Assembly: GCA_014529385.2 (NCBI GenBank)
Contig: CM043953.1
Span: 64,619,372 to 64,683,371, forward strand
DNA length: 64,000 nucleotides
Direction of reading: 5' to 3'
From: Adiantum capillus-veneris
Taxonomy: Eukaryota; Streptophyta; Polypodiopsida; Polypodiales; Pteridaceae
Below, one piece after another: positions 57,481 through 64,000 of this stretch. The notes beneath the pieces are model-generated. The model was not told where the DNA came from and ran no database searches. It saw only the letters and a program-made list of their open reading frames with translations. Each line of letters starts with the position of its first letter. Within the stretch, counting starts at the first letter, position 1. A program made the position numbers and the translations under genes.

Positions 57481-58450
57481 TGCTCCCTTGTTGATAGTAG
57501 ATCTAGCAGCATATATTCACATCCTAACTCTGGTTCCCTTTTATCTTCCCATATTAAATGATCAATTTAGTATGGGAAAATCATTTGGGATAGGTAGACA
57601 TTTATTTTATGACAAATTCTTTCTTTGCACTTGTCCCCTCGCTGGTAGTGCCCTCCTCCATTCCGTGCTAGTAGCTTAGAGTGCCAGGCATGGCCCATGA
57701 TCGCCCTCATGTTAACATGGCCTCTCATGTCTGCGCCATGCTCCAAATTATTATAGGCAACCTCAAAAAATGCTTGAGTTCCTTGTCATAGCCGCATTGA
57801 TCTTGGATCTCACCATCCCTAATCTTAACTTGACAAGCTCATCATGTTCACTTTACTGGATCTACCCAAGTAGTTCCCAATTCCCATGAAGCCTAGTGAT
57901 GTAGCCCCATTCATCACAACCTAAATGACGCTCGACTCTCAGACACCTCTGCAAGAAGACCGAACACAAACAATGATTTAATGACATCAAGGTAGACATC
58001 CCCCATTGAGACCTTCTACAGAGACTAACAATGTTGAATCTTGCATACTCCAAGAATTTGTTGGCATATATTAATTCGATGACACCCACCACATCGCATC
58101 AAATAGGAGGCCCTTCTCTAAAACCGATTGAAGACTGCCTTGCATGATGGTGATCAACTTCAAGATTTAAAACGTGCTGCAGACTCTAATGAACCAAACT
58201 TTTGAAGCTTCAACTCAGATGCGCCCCGAACATGCTTTAACACTTGCACAGTCATTACGGAGGTGGCCAACCATATTATCATCTTGCTCTTGGATGCAAT
58301 GGCCAGGGAAAGTTTGGAATCCATCACCATCATTATATGTGAGTGGAGATCCCTTACACCATAGACCGTGACACCGATGAGATATGCCCTAGTGAGAAAG
58401 GTTAGAAAGGTGATTCTTTCCATGCATGGCTTTTGGTTATAGGTATTCCA
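57481..58450. other. Unassigned, possibly coding remnant on minus strand
   Basis: On the minus strand two open stretches of 76 and 87 codons (57862-58092, 58160-58423) have normal-looking composition (for example RRCLRVERHLGCDEWGYI-like and IIWLATSVMTVQVLKHV), but I recognise no family. A decayed host or element gene is possible. Confidence 0.25.
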
Positions 58451-59734
58451 TCATCACATCATGAAGAAATAATAAGAAATACTAGTTGTGCATAAAGAGA
58501 AGATCATCACCTTGCTTCACAATGCCTTTTATACAAAGGATGTGGAAATTATTTCTCCATCAAATGGATGCACACAAGGATGCATGAATATAATTATAAT
58601 CACAAGCGCTCGAAAGTATACAAAGTGTTAAAGCATGATACATGTAAGCTATTTTGGATCGACACAAGGAAGATCAAAGAAAATATAAAAAAGCATACCA
58701 CAAAAACCCCAGCAAGTGGAGCCAATAAAAAGAGATTGCTAAAGCGTGACTTTCACATCACTTTGGGCAGCAATGGATAAGCTAGCTTTGAGGGTGATTT
58801 TGTAAGTGTTTTTGCATTGTTTTTATGGTTAAATTTTTTATCGATTTGTAATTGCTTGATCTAATTTTTTCTATCGCAATTAAATGCTTTTAAATAGTGG
58901 ATAATAAGATCAATCGGGAGCCTACCCTACTTGAGCATAAATATGGCACAAGACATGGTCTCATAGCACTTGTGAACATTTTGCGATCTCAGCCTAGCAA
59001 GGTAAGATAAATAAATTCTAAAAATTGTTTACATTTATGTTACATTGTGTGTTTGTATGTAGTTTTGTTATCTAAACTTTGTTTATTGTCTCTTTTTTAT
59101 TTTCAAAATTTGACTCGAATTTTGTTGCTATATTATGAGACCTCTTCACCAGAGTAGCATACTCATGCACTTCCATATGTTTCTTCTTTTGTACATGCAT
59201 ATATATATATATATATATATTTATTTATTTATTTATGTGTGTGTGTGTGTGCGTGCGTGTGAGTGTGTGTGTGTGTGCATGTGCATCTATTGAGGATGAT
59301 ATGGTTCTCCCATTTTGTACTTTAAAATATTTGGTTCATTATCTTTCTGTCATTCCACTTTGGCCCATTTTTGTAATTTAATATTTTGCACTATATATGC
59401 ATATGTTTTTAGGCTTTTACATTGTTAATTCAATGTATTTAATAGTTAGCAATGAAACAAAAATTCTCTTCAAGTTTTGTGTCATCTTAACTTTTTCAAG
59501 TTATGTCACTGTTTCTTAATTTTTTGTTGTGATTGATTGTTATTACTAGTTACAATGATTAACTGGGCAGCAAAGCCTTTTGTTCCTATCACCCCCAAAC
59601 TTTTTCACTTGTGCATCAATATATATGATTATGCAGCGTTGATATCTAAAAATTTTGAGTATATGATTTGCATGAATCATAGGATTTCCATGAATAACTT
59701 CCGAAGTAAACACTTGTCAAAACATAGAGTTATT
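58451..59734. other. Unassigned AT-rich sequence with microsatellites
   Basis: No supported gene. It includes an (AT)n-(TTTA)n-(GT)n compound repeat at 59200-59278. Confidence 0.35.
59200..59278. repeat. Compound microsatellite (AT)n(TTTA)n(GT)n
   Basis: About 10 AT units, then four TTTA units, then about 20 GT units with C interruptions. Confidence 0.9.
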
Positions 59735-60136
59735 CTAAAAAGTAAGGAGAGCCTTTTGCAAAAAATTAAAGCTCTTGCTAAACCTGAGGCCTCGTGTGAG
59801 GCAACTCTCAACCTGCATAGTAATCCAATGAGCCCTACCTACCACAATAATACCTCTGCCCAAAATGTCCTGCTGCCATGAGTCTGCAATAGTCATACAT
59901 ACCCCTCCCTGGATACCACCGAATCCAAATGCAGCTGACAAAAATGTCCCATATCGACCATGCAAAAGCTGACTACATCGTCTAATACGACTCTCATGGA
60001 GATGATGCTCCTGCAGCATAAGCAGGTCAATCTCACCACCCACAAGGCATCGTTAGTGCCCCTGATGCAATCGACCCCACTGGCACTGAAATTGGGGTCT
60101 TCCTAATCCCTGCACGTTCCATGAGACAATCCTCAT
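59735..60136 (-). pseudogene. LINE ORF2 endonuclease, N-terminal part
   Basis: On the minus strand the frame begins at 60136 with MRIVSWNVQGLG, the hallmark start of the APE endonuclease of plant LINEs. After a frame change at about 60050 it reads IDLLMLQEHHLHESRI (QEH, with the catalytic Glu of block 2), FGFGGIQGGVCMTI and VVGRAHWITMQVE. APE nicks target DNA for target-primed reverse transcription. The match ends at about 59810; RT is not found below that. Loss of the 3' part is the reverse of the usual 5' truncation of LINEs, so a later deletion or insertion cut it. Confidence 0.75.
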
Positions 60137-61345
60137 GGGGTACAAGAAATAATCAAAGCTGCAACAACAGCTAACCTTGCTATCTTCGAGATCGGCTTGC
60201 ATGGGGAGTAATCCGCATTTGAGTGACCCCGAGATAGGCGTTGCTGATAGCCCAAGCCCAAGAAGAGTGTGTTGTGCACAAGGAAACCTCCTTTGTCCAG
60301 GGGTCCTCATGTATGTATGCATAGCATGGTGGGCTTTGCATGTCAGCAAACAAGTGTACCACAATGTGTCTACATCGTGCCGTGTCTGGAGGTGGTGACT
60401 AAGAACTTGGCCAACGGCCACAAAGTCTGTTCCAAATCTATAATCCCCAAGTTTTCCATGTGGTGAGAGAACTTGAGGTCCTGGGCCTACAGCCACAATC
60501 TATCACTAAATCCAAAGTCCACTCATACTGGTCTCTACCACATAAGGGAAAAGAGAAGCCAACCGCTATGTCCAGGGCCTCTACTCTAGCGGCAAGGAAC
60601 AATACATGAACTCTGAAGCATGCCACCTCAAAGTCTCGTGAAGAGTCATCGAAAAGTTGTAGGCAAAGAAGTCCCACCTACAACAGATATCAAAGCTCAT
60701 CAGTCCACGAGAAACTACTGCAAAGGGAGATGTTTGCACCAGAAGGGGGGTCCGTAAGAAAGGTTGCCCCTCTCTCACCAGGAGACACATGGAAAATGCA
60801 CTGCCAAGAAATCTCCTAGCAGCCAAGGAAGGACTTTCCCCATGGGCTAGATGTGGAGCACGAACAACATAGGGCCGGGAAGCAAGGGGGGTAGTGTGAG
60901 GGGATGAAGAGGAGGTGGGAGCAACAGGGGGGATGGGGGGTGGTGGAGAGAAGGTTGGAGGTGGGGGTGAGTTAAAGTGGAAGGTTCAAGGGTAGGAGGG
61001 GTTGTCGATGGTGATACTGAGATGGAGGGTGGAGTTGGGGCCTCATCCTACTGAAGAGGGTCAAAATGGTTCCCTGTGGAAACCCACTGCTACTCACCTG
61101 GAGTAGGACGACCACCAAGAGGGTTGGGCTAGCATGGTGGCCCCTGGTGATGTCGACCACGAGCCTGCTGCCAGCCCTCCTCTACCTGGACTCTAGGCTC
61201 GGAGCATGACCTGCCTGAGCACCCTATGTCTCTGTTTGTTGAGGCTGGCCAGCCTTAGGAGGCTTGGGTTGGGTCTGAGGTGAAGGTCAGGGCCTCCTCC
61301 GTGGACTAGCCTTTATGAGATGGCCCCTCTTTCGACAAATGAATC
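60137..61345 (-). pseudogene. LINE ORF1 remnant and inter-ORF region
   Basis: Upstream of ORF2 on the same strand. Near 61335 the minus strand reads FICRKRGHLIKAS, a CCHC knuckle that lost its first and last Cys. Then come Pro-rich stretches (SPPPPTFSPPPPIPP, about 60890-60960), and at 60826-60581 an open stretch with SAFSMCLLVREGQPFLRTPL. ORF1 proteins bind LINE RNA. The order of parts is loosely LINE-like, but decay makes the assignment tentative. Confidence 0.45.
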
Positions 61346-62259
61346 ACTTATTTGAAAGACCCAAATACTCCAAACTCTGGAGGGATATCCAGAGGTTGAA
61401 GTTGAAGAGCCGAAAGATCCAATTGAAGAGCTAGAAGTTGAAGTTGAAGAGAAGGAAATTGCAACTAAAAAGCCAAAGGTCTCAATAGCAAAGGTTTGGA
61501 TAATTCAAAAGCCAAGGGTGAGGGACACCCAAAAGGCTAGGCTAGTACCTATGTAAAGACCTCTTAGGGGCATTTGTAACCATCATCATCTTTTGGATGA
61601 TGTCTCTCTTTCAACATTTGTGAAGATGACAAAGGCTTTGAGATTCCTTGAAGACATGCAGGCTTGAGCACTTGTGAAGATCAAGAAGGCCTTGAGCACT
61701 TGAGAAAACAACTTTAGCGTTTGAAATATAAAAAAATACCCTTTGAGGTCTCTCATCTTGAGGGCCAATGCTTCTAAGGAAGTAACTCTGTCTTCCCATG
61801 TCTCTTATGTTTGGTTTCTCTCTCTTTTCAAGTTGGAGTGTCTACTATTGTGATTTATCATTTGTTCTTAACATACAGAAAGGTTTCAATTTTTGGCATC
61901 TACCCTGCAAATGATCAATTGTTCTCCATTGGAAGCAGACCAACATAGCATTTTCATTAGCACCATCCCAAATCAAACATCAACATCACAATTCAGCCCT
62001 AAACCTCATCAGCACTAGCGTTTTTAGTTTTCATCATGTTGTCTTTGTCAACATTGCCCAATCAGCCCCGTAGTTGCACATCCAAACCAGATAGCATAGC
62101 TTTTTCAAAACTCAGTATTAGCCTCACAGATCCAAGCATCTAGATCCATTGTATCAGCATTTGTGTAATCCAAGGAAACTAACTCTCTAGCAATATAGAG
62201 GGGGGGCCTTGGAGGGGGATTTGGGACCCCATCTTGTGTTAGTATTCTTTCTATCTCTA
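61346..62259. other. Unassigned sequence
   Basis: 61390-61550 reads as a Glu/Val/Lys-rich frame on the plus strand (VEVEEPKDPIEELEVEVEEK) made of GTTGAAGTTGAAGAG-like repeats. 61605-61715 has two copies of a roughly 50-bp phrase with CTTGTGAAGAT and CTTGAGCACTTG. No gene is supported. Confidence 0.35.
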
Positions 62260-62897
62260 TCACTCACAGAACCTTCACTCACGGTATCATTCTCTCTTCT
62301 CTCTCTTTGTCTATTACACATCTCCCTCATTTAAGTAAAAGGAACCTTGTGTATGTATTGATCACTCATCCTAAGCTATCACCATCAACCTCTTCTACTG
62401 CACACACTGCTACAAACGGAATGCCCGATCGCCCTGCAAAATACTCATAATAGCACAATACATACCATAAAACGATAAATTGGCATACCTAAATCGTCAC
62501 ACACGCACATGATTGATCTCAACACGAACAGAGAGAGATAGCGAGCGAGAGAGAAAGAGAACATGCACAGGTGCACCTCCTAGAGCGGAGTGCTACGCTT
62601 GGTACGTCGAGAGAGAAGAGAGGAGAGGAGAGAAGAATAGACACAAGCACTGGTTGCAATCTCCCCCCGTGCAAGAGTGACCATTTCCCTCTTACACGTA
62701 TTTCATTTATAGATTTCTTGAATGGTCAAATTGAATACAAACTAGCCGGCCAGTCATAAATGGCCAAAGGTCATAAAAGAGCACTTGAATAATAAAATGT
62801 ACAATATATATATATTTCCATTTGCATAGGCCTAGCTCGGTCCAGCCTTTTCCACCTGTCAACTGCAAAAATAGTAAAATATCAATTCCATAACATA
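62260..62897 (-). repeat. Possible LTR on the minus strand
   Basis: On the minus strand the purine-rich CAATGGAGAGGTA (near 62897-62910) precedes TGTTATGGAATTG. A TATA-like CTATAAATG follows at about 62705-62715 and then a CT-rich leader. The layout is U3-TATA-R, but no second copy is in the window and the far end is undefined. Confidence 0.35.
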
Positions 62898-62910
62898 CCT
62901 CTCCATTGAA

Positions 62911-64000
62911 AAGCAATTGTCCTCAGTTGCAAAGATAAAAATCTGCAAACAATACTAGTAAAAAACAATCACTAGACATTTGTATCAAATAGTAAAAGAA
63001 AAATTCATAAAATTAGACAACATTGCTTATGCCTGCCATCATCCACATACTACCTATTCTAGTAGCCCATACCACTAGAATAAGCGGTATATGTCATACC
63101 CTGATGAATCGGGATATCATTGGTCACACTCATCATTCAATAATCAATTCTTATCAATCTCAAGTCCAATTCCATAAATAGTGTCGCGATAGAAAAGCAT
63201 CATGTATCCATTTCAAGTCCAATTTCAAATCCAAATCCAAATATCCTTCATTTTGTATATGCGGGAAACAAAATCATACCAGTTTACAGCGGTGGCCAGT
63301 CCACTGCAGCATGATTTTGTGAGTGGTGTTGCCTAAATAGGCAAATCTGCACCAATAAGACGTGTTGCCTCAATCAACAAATCTGCACTAATGTTGCTTA
63401 AATCGACAAATCTACATATGGTATTGTTAAAAAAATCATGAATCTGTAGTTTGTTGTTGTGCTGCCTAGATCGGCGAATCTACACTAGATGAGCATTGAC
63501 ACACTGCCTAAATCAGCGAATCTGTGTGCATGTGACCAATAGACTAGACAAGACATAAAGGAGAAAAAATATTTACTATGTTTTTGACACCAGTGTGTAG
63601 TATAACAAAGTACTTACAAATTGTTTTTCAGTATTCTAGAGCACCTTCTCTCACATGAGTAGCTGCATAGCTTATAGACAAATCATCTCAATAAACATTC
63701 CTTTCAATATAATTAGAAGTGATAACCTTAGCAGTGTTTGAGTATTCAGGTTAGAACACAATGCAGAGGAATGACACATTTGATGTACATACCAGGAGGG
63801 TATACTGTATTTGAAAATATATATACTATTGTTGGCATATGGAGAGAGGTACAAGTGCTACAACTAGCAAACTTACACCAAAGTGTAGCTAACAATCCAA
63901 AATGTGTTAGTGTACGGTTAATAATTAGTCATAAACTTGCAATGACAACTACAAGGGGGATTAGTATACAACTGAGACAAATGTCAGACAACTGAGCAGG
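62911..64000. other. Unassigned sequence
   Basis: No supported gene. It holds the minisatellite described separately and stretches such as CAAGTCCAATTTCAAATCC repeated loosely at 63160-63245. Confidence 0.3.
63326..63525. repeat. Minisatellite, about 30-40 bp unit
   Basis: Units carrying GCCTAAATCNGCAAATCTGC (or close variants) start at 63331, 63367, 63396, 63464 and 63506, with a more degraded copy near 63428. Spacing is 29-42 bases. Confidence 0.8.

Noticed and set aside
57862-58423. Host gene on the minus strand
   Set aside because: Two open stretches look protein-like but no family, splice pattern or start could be recognised.
63326-63525. Possible CRISPR-like array
   Set aside because: Repeats are imperfect, spacers are themselves variants of the repeat, and the DNA is eukaryotic.

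Overview
The window looks like nuclear DNA from a land plant with a large, repeat-rich genome. The evidence is stacked Ty3/gypsy and Ty1/copia LTR retrotransposons, a plant-type LINE, primer-binding sites matching initiator tRNA-Met and tRNA-Asp, and long (GA/CT)n tracts. The species cannot be named from the sequence. A seed-free vascular plant or a gymnosperm would fit, but that is a guess. I find no convincing host protein gene, no tRNA or rRNA gene and no CRISPR array. Nearly every protein-like stretch is a decayed retroelement gene.

Layout. 1-1060: 3' part of an acidic-ORF retroelement. 1938-4010: a small non-coding LTR element (TRIM-like) with 270-280 bp LTRs and an initiator tRNA-Met primer site. 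6.2-9.6 kb: pieces of several gypsy elements on both strands. 10-13 kb: mostly unassignable sequence with small tandem and inverted repeats and a (GA)n tract. 13.1-13.7 kb: an acidic fragment on the minus strand. 14278-20154: element A (+), with LTRs of 2055 and 1531 bp around a gag-plus-acidic-ORF interior without pol. 20155-25450: element E (-), with gag, degenerate zinc knuckles, protease and a charged region, and no recognisable reverse transcriptase. 25.5-27.27 kb: LTR end and tRNA-Asp primer site of element D (+).

27272-46174: element C (+), a decayed full-length gypsy element with LTRs of about 3.1 kb. Its pol carries a DGGA protease, RT, RNase H, a second RNase H and integrase. Its 3' LTR is split by element B (-, 35442-44482), a better preserved gypsy element of the same broad clade as C and of the same family as A. 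46175-about 55.9 kb: element H (+), gag plus acidic region with no pol, split by a nearly full-length Ty1/copia element I (49241-54425) flanked by the 5-bp target duplication TTTGA. 56-59.7 kb: unassigned sequence with CCAAT-type tandem repeats and microsatellites. 59.7-61.35 kb: a LINE remnant (-). 62.3-62.9 kb: a possible LTR (-). 63.3-63.5 kb: a minisatellite.

How the parts relate. B and A share primer site, LTR and gag features, so they look like an autonomous element and its gag-only relative. A, B and C each carry a short hairpin directly upstream of the polypurine tract. The apex CAT-GA-ATG is the same in all three while the lower stem differs with pairing kept. This is the most interesting signal in the window. 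A second theme is a set of elements (1-1 kb, 13 kb, A, E, H) in which a long Asp/Glu-rich reading frame stands where pol is expected.
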